Origin: an uncultured Collinsella sp.
GTDB taxonomy: Bacteria; Actinomycetota; Coriobacteriia; Coriobacteriales; Coriobacteriaceae
Direction: 5' to 3'
Length of the DNA: 32,340 nucleotides
NCBI GenBank assembly: GCA_958438955.1
Contig: CAUBTS010000016.1
Location: 1 to 32,340, forward strand
Shown here: in pieces, positions 23,473 through 30,558 of the stretch
Numbering within the stretch: the stretch's first letter is position 1
How the letters are laid out: the number at the start of each line of letters is the position of its first letter
Notes under the pieces: generated by a model
Databases searched by the model: none
What the model saw: only the letters and a program-made list of their open reading frames with translations
Told to the model about the DNA's origin: nothing
Position numbers and translations under genes: made by a program

Positions 23473-23700
23473 TATCCCCACTCATTGGGGATACTCATTG
23501 GGGACAGACTTAAATGAGTGGGACCATTCATTGGGGACAGACTTAAATGACCAGTCTGCGGATGCCCCACGGCACCCGGGCCTTTTTCTATCCCCACTCA
23601 TTGGGGGCAGACTTAAATGACCAGTCTGCGAAAGCGTCGCACCATTCATTGGGGACAGACTTAAATGACCAGTCGTTGGGGGACAGTCCCTATGTGCCGG
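23473..23700 (+). repeat. GGGGACAG repeat tract with a partial terminator duplication
   Basis: Four units of TCATTGGGGACAGACTTAAA followed by TGA start at 23495, 23528, 23598 (GGGGGCAG variant) and 23646, plus a truncated TCATTGGGG at 23482. Units 2 and 3 continue as CCAGTCTGCG, so CAGACT and AGTCTG form a hairpin. Unit 1 has longer outer arms, ACTCATT (23493-23499) and AATGAGT (23513-23519). Bases 23444-23490 recur at 23560-23606 with one mismatch. A further GGGGGACAGTCCC lies at about 23678-23690. No convincing gene lies in 23473-23996. Confidence 0.9.
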
Positions 23701-23996
23701 CAGTTTGGGACGGTCCTTTGATGTCTGGTGCCCCCAGAGGGGTGAAGTAATGCAGCTGGCTCTGTCTTTTAGGGCTTTGGTGTTCCGCCTCTTTTTGTTC
23801 CACAAGAATCGTTGCATGCGCATTTACGCGCATAGCCTTGCGCGATAATGCGCATAGCCGCGCAAACATCTGCCAACTACGGCTAAATAATGACCGATAA
23901 GCAAATAGACACGCAAACACGAGCAGATACGCGCGCAATTGTGCGAATATAGGGTTGTTAGAAATGAAGGACTTCCGATAACTCAGGAGGCACATA
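23701..23996 (+). promoter_or_regulatory. Upstream region of the oxidoreductase operon with phased GCGC hexamers
   Basis: Hexamers of the form [TC]GCGC[AG] begin at 23817, 23827, 23839, 23849 and 23859, steps of 10, 12, 10 and 10 bp, and another at 23932. GCGCATAGCC is repeated at 23828-23837 and 23850-23859. TTGCGCG (23838-23844) is inverted with CGCGCAA (23859-23865). The ribosome binding site CAGGAGG is at 23984-23990. This array could bind the DeoR-type regulator encoded by the operon. No clear -35/-10 pair was found. Confidence 0.5.
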
Positions 23997-25076
23997 ATGG
24001 CAGATTCCAAACAGGCTCCGCTCGACGCCGAAGCAGCCGCTAAGGCGGCGTTTGCCTCGGTCCAGGATCAGCCGTTCCCCAACGATATTTTTACGGCTCC
24101 CGAGCTTCGCTGGGCTGTGATCGGGTGCGGCGTTATCGCCAACCAGATGGCCCAGTCTCTCGCTCTTGCCGGCCGCAAGCTCGCGGGCGTTGCCAACCGT
24201 ACGCTGTCCAAGGCCCAGGCTTTTGCCGAGCAGTATGGCGTCGAGAAGGTGTACGAGACGGTTGAGGACCTCTACGCCGATCCGGACATCGACGCCGTCT
24301 ATATCACCACGCCGCACAACACGCATATCACCTATCTGCGTGCCGCGCTGGCCGCCGGCAAGCACGTGCTCTGCGAGAAGGCCATTACCCTCAACTCTGC
24401 CGAGCTCGACGAGGCCCGTGCCATTGCTGTCGAGCATAACGTGGTCCTCATGGACGCCACAACGGTGCTCCACATGCCCTTGTATCAGGAACTGCGCCGC
24501 CGCATGGATGCGGGCGACTTTGGCCGCATGAACCTCGCCCAGCTCAACTTTGGTAGCTATAAGGAGTACGGCGACCTGACCAACCGCTTCTACAATCGCA
24601 GTCTTGCCGGCGGCGCCATGCTCGACATTGGCGTGTATGCCCTGTCCGTCATGCGCCTGTTTATGGCCAGCCAGCCCGCTGAGGTTGTCTCGCTGGGCAA
24701 TACCTGCGAGACTGGCGTTGACGTCGCGGGTGGCATTGTCTGCCGTAACGCCGAGCAGCAGCTGGGCGTTGTGAGCCTTTCGCTCCACTCCAAGCAGCCC
24801 AAGCGCTCGGTCATCAGTTTCGACAAGTGCTATATCGAGGTCAACGAGTATCCGCGCGCCGACCATGCGACCATTGTGTGGACTGTTGACGGTCGCCGTG
24901 AGGAGGTCCACGCAGGCACCGAGGCCTACGCACTGTGCTACGAGATGGCCGACCTGGAGAAGGCCGTCGCCGGCGATGATTCGAAGCGCGAGCTTCTGGG
25001 CTGTGCTTCCGATGTTATGGAGCTGATGACCAAGCTCCGCGCCGATTGGGGAGTCGTGTACCCCGAGGAGGAGTAA
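23997..25076 (+). CDS. Gfo/Idh/MocA family NAD(P)-dependent oxidoreductase
   Basis: 359 aa. An N-terminal Rossmann domain shows WAVIGCGVIA (39-48) and TPHNTH (105-110). CEKA at 126-129 replaces the usual CEKP while keeping the catalytic Lys128. The C-terminal domain has GGAMLDIGVYALSVMRLF, as in dihydrodiol dehydrogenase-like members. About 35 residues precede the Rossmann fold. The substrate is probably a sugar or polyol derivative, but the sequence does not say which. AGGAGG precedes the ATG. It is coupled to the downstream DeoR-type regulator by a 3-nt gap. Confidence 0.9.
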   Translation: MADSKQAPLDAEAAAKAAFASVQDQPFPNDIFTAPELRWAVIGCGVIANQMAQSLALAGRKLAGVANRTLSKAQAFAEQYGVEKVYETVEDLYADPDIDAVYITTPHNTHITYLRAALAAGKHVLCEKAITLNSAELDEARAIAVEHNVVLMDATTVLHMPLYQELRRRMDAGDFGRMNLAQLNFGSYKEYGDLTNRFYNRSLAGGAMLDIGVYALSVMRLFMASQPAEVVSLGNTCETGVDVAGGIVCRNAEQQLGVVSLSLHSKQPKRSVISFDKCYIEVNEYPRADHATIVWTVDGRREEVHAGTEAYALCYEMADLEKAVAGDDSKRELLGCASDVMELMTKLRADWGVVYPEEE

Positions 25077-25079
25077 GCG

Positions 25080-25826
25080 ATGCTTGCGGAAGATAGGCTC
25101 AACGCGATCGTGTCGATGGTGCAGCAGGCCGGCTCGGTTACCGTGCCGGAGCTTGCTGAAGCCCTGGGCGTGACGGCGTCTACCATTCGGCGCGACCTGC
25201 AGGCGCTCGACCGTGCACACCGTATCGCCAAGGTGCACGGAGGCGCGACGAGTCTGGAGCGTGCGCACGTGACGCGCGACCTGACGATCAGCGAGCGCAG
25301 TGATCTCCATAACGATGACAAGGAGCGCATCTGCGCCCGTGCGGCGGCGCTTGTGGAGCCCGAGAGCTTTGTGTACATCGATTCAGGTTCGACGACGCTT
25401 AGGCTCATCGAGCATCTTCCGCGCCTTGAGGGCGTCACCTATGTGACCGACTCCGTGCTCCATGCTCAGCATCTCGCTCTGCGCGGCATGCGCACCGTGG
25501 TGCTGGGCGGCGAGCTCAAGCCCGAGACCGAGGCGCTCGTCGGTCCCGACGCCTTGGCAACCCTGGACCGCTATAACTTCAACTGCGGCTTTTGGGGTTC
25601 CAATGGCATCGCAGCCGAGCAAGGTCTCACCACACCGGATATCGAGGAAGCGCAAGTCAAGCGTATCTCGATGCGCCATACCGCCAAACGCTTCGTAATC
25701 TCAGACGCCAGCAAATTCGGCATGGTGGCGCCCGTCAAGTTCGCAGACTTCCGCGATGCAACGATTATTACCGCAGGCGAGGTGCCCGCCAAGTACCGGG
25801 CAATGGATAACGTCATCACGGTCTAA
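25080..25826 (+). CDS. DeoR/GlpR family transcriptional regulator
   Basis: 248 aa. The N-terminal helix-turn-helix (about 5-57) includes VTVPELAEALGVTASTIRRDLQ-type recognition residues and KVHGGATS. The C-terminal sugar-phosphate-binding domain has YIDSGSTTLRLIEHLP and LGGELKPETEALVG. The family usually represses carbohydrate operons and is released by a phosphorylated sugar. GAGGAGGAG at the end of the oxidoreductase gene is its ribosome binding site. It likely controls its own operon; the phased GCGC array at 23817-23937 is a candidate operator. Confidence 0.92.
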   Translation: MLAEDRLNAIVSMVQQAGSVTVPELAEALGVTASTIRRDLQALDRAHRIAKVHGGATSLERAHVTRDLTISERSDLHNDDKERICARAAALVEPESFVYIDSGSTTLRLIEHLPRLEGVTYVTDSVLHAQHLALRGMRTVVLGGELKPETEALVGPDALATLDRYNFNCGFWGSNGIAAEQGLTTPDIEEAQVKRISMRHTAKRFVISDASKFGMVAPVKFADFRDATIITAGEVPAKYRAMDNVITV

Positions 25827-25837
25827 CAGCAGGGGAC

Positions 25838-25900
25838 GGGCAAACGTCAAAACCGCCACGAAGGGGACAGGCACCTTCGTGGCGGTTTTGACGTTTGCCC
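25838..25900. repeat. 27-bp perfect hairpin with GGGGACAG core (repeat D)
   Basis: The arms 25838-25864 and 25874-25900 are perfect reverse complements, 27 bp each, around a 9-nt loop GGACAGGCA. With the flanking arm bases the core reads GGGGACAGGCACC. GGGGAC also lies immediately left of the hairpin (25832-25837). It starts 12 nt after the deoR-type stop codon and lies between convergent genes. It could block transcription from both sides, but the T tract is poor. Confidence 0.92.
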
Positions 25901-25904
25901 GGAT

Positions 25905-25945
25905 AAAACCTGCCAAAATAAAACTGTCCCTTTTTGGCGGGTTTT
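25905..25945. terminator. 14-bp hairpin with GGGACAG core on the minus strand (repeat E)
   Basis: AAAACCTGCCAAAA (25905-25918) pairs with TTTTGGCGGGTTTT (25932-25945), with one T-G pair. The loop contains CTGTCCC, that is GGGACAG on the minus strand. The minus-strand arm starts at the stop codon of the pseudouridine synthase gene. T4 runs at both ends make it a possible bidirectional terminator for the convergent genes. Confidence 0.75.
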
Positions 25946-26603
25946 AGGGCTCCCAGGGGCAGGGGGCTTCGATGTGGATGTGCTCGCCGGTTACGGGATG
26001 CGTGAAGGACACACTGTGGGCGTGGAGCATCAGGCCGCAGGGACGCGGCGTTCCGTACAGGTCGTCGCCAACCAGGGGATGACGCTCGCTCGCCAGGTGC
26101 ACGCGAATCTGATGCTTGCGGCCGGTGAGCAGCTCGACATCGATATACGAACGCGTGGGCAGGCCACGGCGGCTCTTAAGACGCTTGAGTACCTTGACGC
26201 GCGTCTGAGACGGCTTGCCGCTGGCGCCAACGCGCATCTTGCGGCTATCGTGGCGGTCGCGGGCGATCGGCTTGTCGATGAGCTTCTCGTTCCAGTCGAT
26301 TTTGCCCTCGGCGAGCGCCAGATAGTGCTTTTCGAATGCGTGGTCGATGATCATCTGGTCAAAAGCGGGTTGCGTTTGCTTGTCGAGCGAGAACAACACC
26401 ACGCCGGTGGTGTCGCGGTCCAGGCGGTTGAGCGGCTGCATGTCAGTCGCGGCAAAGCCGTCGCCCATCGCCAGCAGCAGGTCGCTGGCGTAGTCGGTAA
26501 GTGTGCGCTCGCCGGTGCCGTCACCGTGGACGATCATGCCGGCAGGCTTATCGATGGCCATGAGCCAGGCGTCGCAGTAGAGGACTTGAGGTTCTTCGTT
26601 CAC
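25944..26603 (-). CDS. RluA-family pseudouridine synthase
   Basis: 219 aa, RluA/RsuA-type catalytic domain without an S4 domain, converting uridine to pseudouridine in rRNA or tRNA. The catalytic motif is NRLDRDTTG (59-67) with Asp62; most members have HRLD. Other family segments are AIDKPAGMIVHG (16-27), KHYLALAEG, and LLTGRKHQIRVHLA before the C-terminus. The start is GTG at 26603 with GAAAGG upstream on the minus strand. Its position after the U32 gene suggests the two are co-transcribed (15 nt apart). The target base is not predictable. Confidence 0.92.
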   Translation of the reverse strand: MNEEPQVLYCDAWLMAIDKPAGMIVHGDGTGERTLTDYASDLLLAMGDGFAATDMQPLNRLDRDTTGVVLFSLDKQTQPAFDQMIIDHAFEKHYLALAEGKIDWNEKLIDKPIARDRHDSRKMRVGASGKPSQTRVKVLKRLKSRRGLPTRSYIDVELLTGRKHQIRVHLASERHPLVGDDLYGTPRPCGLMLHAHSVSFTHPVTGEHIHIEAPCPWEP

Positions 26604-26618
26604 GTGTAAGCCTTTCGG

Positions 26619-29111
26619 TTAGCTAATTCCCACAAACATGCAGCCCGAGGTGGCGCCGCGCAGGCGGGCGGCGGGCTTGCGGCCGGCTTGAGCCGCCTCG
26701 ACGGCACGACGGACGCGGGCGACGGCACGGCCCACCTCATCCGTCTCGAGCAGCGTTCCGTCCACCATAAGACGACGCACGCCGGCATCGAGCAGCTGAG
26801 GAACCTGCGGCGTGAGGTCGATGGGGTAGGCATCGTACAGGCGAGAGCGGCCGTGGATGTCGGTGCGGACGGGCATGACCTTGCCATCGATATTCTTGAG
26901 TGACAGCTTGCGGGCGCGCAGACGGCAGTTGGCGCAATCGTGGATACAACCGTTGGCCACCTGGAGGATGCAGTGTTCGCTCGTCATAACGCGCGGACGG
27001 CCGAAAACGGTGATGCCCAGGGCTGCGGGCGCGGAGGTGCCAAGCGAGATGATCTCGTCGAGTGTGATCTCGGGCGAGAGCCAAAACGCACCGGCTCCGC
27101 GCTCGGCAAGCGCCTCCATGCAGGGCGTGTTGTGCACCGGTAGACAAGAGCGAATCTCGACCGTGGCGCCGGCCTGCGCGGCTACAGCGAGCTCGGAGAT
27201 ATTGCCGACGGCGACGGTGGTTCCGGCATTGATCCAGGGATCGACGCGCTCGTGGTCGACGGCGCGGCAGACCTCGTCGAGTACGGGTACGATGCCCTGC
27301 TCAGGCGCATCGGCAGGGGAGAGTCCGGCTGCATCGAGCGCGTCGGTGGCCATGTAGATGCGCGTGGCGCCCTCGGCGCGAGCTGCCTCGGCGGCTTCGA
27401 GCGTGGTGACGGTGGCGCAGATCTGCGGCTCATCGCGGTAATGCTCGGGCATGGCGCGCGTACATTTGTCGCGCACCGGAATCTCGAGCGTTTTCGCGCG
27501 CTTCTCGTACGGTGCCAGAATGGCCTCTTCCAGCGCCTTACAAGCGGCGGCGCGCACCTTGTGCACGGCGGAAAAGCCCATACCGCAGCCAGCGTCGAGC
27601 GAAACGTCAAAGCTTGCGGCCTCAAAGGGAGAGGAGCCCATGCGCCCGACGTGCTCAACCAGGTCTGCCGCCTCGACGGCGCGGGTCTTGGCAGCCTCGA
27701 CGGTAAAGCCCGTGGCCGTGGCCGTAAGCGAAGGATCGTCACAACAGGTGAGCGTAACGGCAAACGGCTCGCCCAGACGCGCCACAACGGACACGTCTAC
27801 GGCGCGGCGGCGCAGCACATCGCGCTTGAGCGCGGCGCCGGCGGCATCAATGGCGCGCTGGCTTCGAATCACGCGCACGCGGCAGCCCTCGGGCATGCTG
27901 CGGGGCACGCGGCATTCGATGATGTCGCCCGCGGCGGCATCATCGGCGGCAATGGTGGTCAGGAACTGGTCAAATTCGTTATCGTGGCGAAGCTCAAGCA
28001 GGTCGCCCTTGCCCACGGGCTCAAACAGCTCAATGCGGGCGATGGCGGCGCGGCGACGGCGGTCGTCGGACTTGAGGCCGCGCACATCGCGGTTGGCCGG
28101 GCGGCTGCCCAGCACCGTGCCCACGATCTGGCCGCGGTTGTTGGAACGCTCATAGCTCATCATCTCGTCGCCCGAGGTGCCGTCCTGATAGGCGTGCGTA
28201 AAGTCGCGGTTGAAGCAGCGCTTGAGCTGGCGCTGGCGGGCGGCTTCCTCGTCCTTGGCAACGGCGGCTCCGGATAGCATGTCGTCAATTTCGTGACGAT
28301 ACACATCAACGATGGAGTACACGTAATCGGGTGCCTTCATGCGGCCCTCGAGCTTGAGCGATGCGGCGCCGGCGTCATACAGACGGCGAACAAGCTGTGA
28401 GGTGTTGGTGTCACGCGGGCACAGCGCGCGCTCGCGACCGGCAGGGGAGAGCGCGCGACCGTTCTCGTCGATCAACTCGTAGGGCAGGCGGCAGGGCTGG
28501 GCGCACATGCCGCGGTTGGCCGATCGTCCCGCCATGGCAAAGCTCGACAGCAGGCACAGGCCCGAGTAGCAAAAGCAGATGGCGCCATGGCTGAAGACCT
28601 CAAGGTCCACATCGGGCGCGGCGTCGTGAATGGCGGCGATTTCGTCGATGGAGAGCTCGCGCGAAAGAGTCACGCGGTCGGCGCCCTGCTCACGGCACCA
28701 AAGGGTTCCGCGGTCGTCGTGGATGTTCGCCTGGGTCGAGATATGTGTCTCGATGCCGGGCATGGTGCGCTTGGCCTCAAAGAACAGACCCCAGTCCTGG
28801 ATAATGAAGGCATCGGCGCCCAGCGTGGAGCAGCGATGAATGAGCTGCAGTGCATCGCCCATCTCGGACTGCTTGATGACGATGTTGACCGTGACGTAGA
28901 CGCGCGACCCGGCTAGATGCGCGGCGCGGCAGGCTTGCTCAAAGGCCTCGTCGGTAAAGTTGGTTGCCTTGCGGCGGGCGTTGAAGCTGCCCATGCCGCA
29001 GTAGATGGCGTCTGCCCCGGCGGCGAGCGCGGCGGCAAAGGGCTCCGGGCCTCCGGCGGGGGCCAAAAGCTCGGGCCTGCGGTTAGTGGTTCGGCTGGCG
29101 GTTGCGGTCAT
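26619..29111 (-). CDS. U32 family protein (peptidase U32 / RlhA-like)
   Basis: 830 aa. It begins with ELLAPAGGPEPFAAALAAGADAIY-type residues (14-37), followed by HISTQANIHD and the U32 signature region. Four aligned cysteines (Cys179, 186, 203, 207) in HGAIC, YSGLC and NRGMCAQPC probably bind an iron-sulfur cluster. A DUF3656-like middle part follows, and a C-terminal second segment holds another Cys group (EHCILQVANGC and CANC). Members such as E. coli RlhA and TrhP hydroxylate RNA rather than cleave protein. The pairing with a pseudouridine synthase gene fits an RNA-modification role. The ATG has AAAGGCAGG upstream. Confidence 0.9.
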   Translation of the reverse strand: MTATASRTTNRRPELLAPAGGPEPFAAALAAGADAIYCGMGSFNARRKATNFTDEAFEQACRAAHLAGSRVYVTVNIVIKQSEMGDALQLIHRCSTLGADAFIIQDWGLFFEAKRTMPGIETHISTQANIHDDRGTLWCREQGADRVTLSRELSIDEIAAIHDAAPDVDLEVFSHGAICFCYSGLCLLSSFAMAGRSANRGMCAQPCRLPYELIDENGRALSPAGRERALCPRDTNTSQLVRRLYDAGAASLKLEGRMKAPDYVYSIVDVYRHEIDDMLSGAAVAKDEEAARQRQLKRCFNRDFTHAYQDGTSGDEMMSYERSNNRGQIVGTVLGSRPANRDVRGLKSDDRRRRAAIARIELFEPVGKGDLLELRHDNEFDQFLTTIAADDAAAGDIIECRVPRSMPEGCRVRVIRSQRAIDAAGAALKRDVLRRRAVDVSVVARLGEPFAVTLTCCDDPSLTATATGFTVEAAKTRAVEAADLVEHVGRMGSSPFEAASFDVSLDAGCGMGFSAVHKVRAAACKALEEAILAPYEKRAKTLEIPVRDKCTRAMPEHYRDEPQICATVTTLEAAEAARAEGATRIYMATDALDAAGLSPADAPEQGIVPVLDEVCRAVDHERVDPWINAGTTVAVGNISELAVAAQAGATVEIRSCLPVHNTPCMEALAERGAGAFWLSPEITLDEIISLGTSAPAALGITVFGRPRVMTSEHCILQVANGCIHDCANCRLRARKLSLKNIDGKVMPVRTDIHGRSRLYDAYPIDLTPQVPQLLDAGVRRLMVDGTLLETDEVGRAVARVRRAVEAAQAGRKPAARLRGATSGCMFVGIS

Positions 29112-29411
29112 ATCCTGCCTTTCAAAATGCTCAGATATTCAAAAGTATAGTGGCGTCGCTGCGGTGGGCGACGCCCGCAGCCTAAGCAGGACAAAGTCTT
29201 CAGCAGCTTGGACTGGCTGCTCCACATGAGAACCGTTCAGCGGTTCGGGGAAACCGTTGGGCGATAAAATATTCTCGCAAGCTGATAATATTCTTGCATC
29301 AAACAGAAACCTTGAGTACTATCCCAATCAAGCGCGGTGTTCAGACCGAACTGTGCCTCCCGGTGTGAACACCGCGCTCACGCTCTCTCAATTGATCGTA
29401 AGGAGAAAAAC
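29112..29411. promoter_or_regulatory. Divergent U32 / ridA control region
   Basis: This 300-bp region has no gene. For the U32 gene, TATACT on the minus strand (29144-29149) is a -10 candidate, backed by an 8-bp palindrome GGCGTCGC/GCGACGCC (29152-29159 and 29168-29175). Toward ridA there is a palindrome GAACCG/CGGTTC (29230-29235, 29241-29246). Next comes a direct repeat ATATTCTCGCA/ATATTCTTGCA (29269, 29288), then a possible promoter TTGCAT-N16-TACTAT (29295-29322). Last is a leader stem of 12 perfect pairs (29331-29342 with 29367-29378). Confidence 0.45.
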
Positions 29412-29789
29412 ATGAGCAAGACCGTCGTGTCTTCCGATAACGCACCCGCAGCCATCGGCCCGTATTCCCCCGGTATCCAGGCCGACAACATGGTGTTCCT
29501 GTCCGGCCAGCTGGGCATCGATCCCGCGACCGGCAAGATGCCCGAGGGCGTCGAGGCCCAGGCCAAGCAGTCCCTCGCCAACGTCGAGGCCCTGCTGACC
29601 GCTGCCGGCGCTACCTTTGCCGATGTCGTCAAGACCACGGTCTACCTGGCCGACATCACCGACTTCGCCGCCGTGAACGAGATCTACGCCTCCAAGTTTG
29701 AGGCCCCGTTCCCCGCGCGCAGCGCCTTCCAGGTTGCCGCCCTTCCGGCTGGCGGTCTGGTCGAGATCGAGGTCGTTGCCGCTCTCTAA
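29412..29789 (+). CDS. ridA: RidA family enamine/imine deaminase
   Basis: RidA/YjgF/UK114 protein, 125 aa, hydrolyses reactive enamine/imine intermediates such as 2-aminoacrylate. GPYSPG (16-21), SGQLGIDP (31-38), the conserved Arg103 in PARSAFQV and Glu near 118-120 in VEIEVVA are present. ATG at 29412 is chosen over an upstream in-frame start at 29337 because AAGGAGA precedes it and the protein then has the family length. It is monocistronic, ending in a strong terminator. Confidence 0.95.
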   Translation: MSKTVVSSDNAPAAIGPYSPGIQADNMVFLSGQLGIDPATGKMPEGVEAQAKQSLANVEALLTAAGATFADVVKTTVYLADITDFAAVNEIYASKFEAPFPARSAFQVAALPAGGLVEIEVVAAL

Positions 29790-29820
29790 GGCGTTGGCCA
29801 CAACTAAACATGACATGCAA

Positions 29821-29858
29821 AAAGACCCTGCAGCGCGTGCGAGCTGCAGGGTCTTTTA
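29821..29858. terminator. Bidirectional terminator between ridA and the YheO-type regulator gene
   Basis: AAAGACCCTGCAGC (29821-29834) is the perfect reverse complement of GCTGCAGGGTCTTT (29843-29856), with an 8-nt loop and flanking A and T runs on both sides. It separates two convergent genes. Confidence 0.92.
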
Positions 29859-29901
29859 TCAAGTGACGGATCGCTTGTGGAGCCGCACTCCATTTTGCTC
29901 G

Positions 29902-30558
29902 TTAGCCTTCCTTGCGGACTTTTTGCAGGTAGCGGTAGACGCTGGGCTCAGAGATGCCCAGCGCGGCGGCGGCGCAGGCCACGGCGCCCTTGAGCATGAA
30001 CACCCCGTTACCGTTGAGGTGGCGAATGACGTCCACGCGGTCGCTCTGACCAAGCGACGCTACATCCAGCCCGCGCGCGCTCAGCAACTCGGCAATGCTG
30101 CGGTCGATGAGCTCCTGTGTAGACTCCGAAAGGCTTTCGACCTCGATAGGGGCGGGCTCCGTGCGCGTCGGCGCCGCGTCGAAGCACGCCATGAGCTGCT
30201 GCGCCATGGCGTTGATGGAGCGCACGGTCGAGAGGTCGGTGTTGACGCAGAGCATACCGACGATCTCATCATTCTCGCGGATAAAGTACGTCGCTGACTC
30301 CAACGTCTTGCCGCCGGCACCGCGCCCCTCGTAGCCCGTAATAAACGGCAGGTCGCGATACTTGGCGTCGTGCATGATCTTGAGTGCCAGATCGGTGGCG
30401 GGACCGCCGACCTTGCGGCCGCTCACGATGCCGTTGCGAATATCGACGATGGCGTGGTCGGGATCCGAGAAATCGTGCAGCACGATTTCGCTGTTTTTGC
30501 CGAGTATCTGCTCCAGAAAATCGACCATCGGCAAAAAGCGACGTACGGTCTCGTTCAC
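29902..30558 (-). CDS. YheO/DauR-type transcriptional regulator (PAS-like plus HTH)
   Basis: 218 aa from GTG at 30558, chosen because AAGGAGT lies 5 nt upstream; the frame extends a further 47 codons upstream without support. The N-terminal YheO-like PAS domain (about 5-115) shows EIVLHDFSDPDHAIVDIRNG and GYEGRGAGGKTLES. The C-terminal helix-turn-helix shows AAALGISEPSVYRYLQKVRK. E. coli DauR, of this family, represses D-arginine utilisation genes. The ligand here is unknown. It is divergent from the NCS2 permease gene and convergent with ridA. Confidence 0.88.
   Translation of the reverse strand: MNETVRRFLPMVDFLEQILGKNSEIVLHDFSDPDHAIVDIRNGIVSGRKVGGPATDLALKIMHDAKYRDLPFITGYEGRGAGGKTLESATYFIRENDEIVGMLCVNTDLSTVRSINAMAQQLMACFDAAPTRTEPAPIEVESLSESTQELIDRSIAELLSARGLDVASLGQSDRVDVIRHLNGNGVFMLKGAVACAAAALGISEPSVYRYLQKVRKEG

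Noticed and set aside
23495..23668. Possible CRISPR array in the repeat tract
   Set aside because: Unit starts are 33, 70 and 48 bp apart, the intervals are duplicated terminator fragments rather than unique spacers, and no cas gene is present.
23482..23823. Small minus-strand protein containing repeated GHLSL-type segments
   Set aside because: The repeated peptide is simply the GGGGACAG repeat read backwards; there is no ribosome binding site or codon bias.
23690..24010. 106-codon minus-strand frame upstream of the oxidoreductase
   Set aside because: Overlaps the control region and the repeat tract; hydrophobic and Arg-rich by chance, with no Shine-Dalgarno.
23958..25310. 450-codon open frame antisense to the oxidoreductase gene
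   Set aside because: Covers a clear Gfo/Idh/MocA gene and has no family signature.
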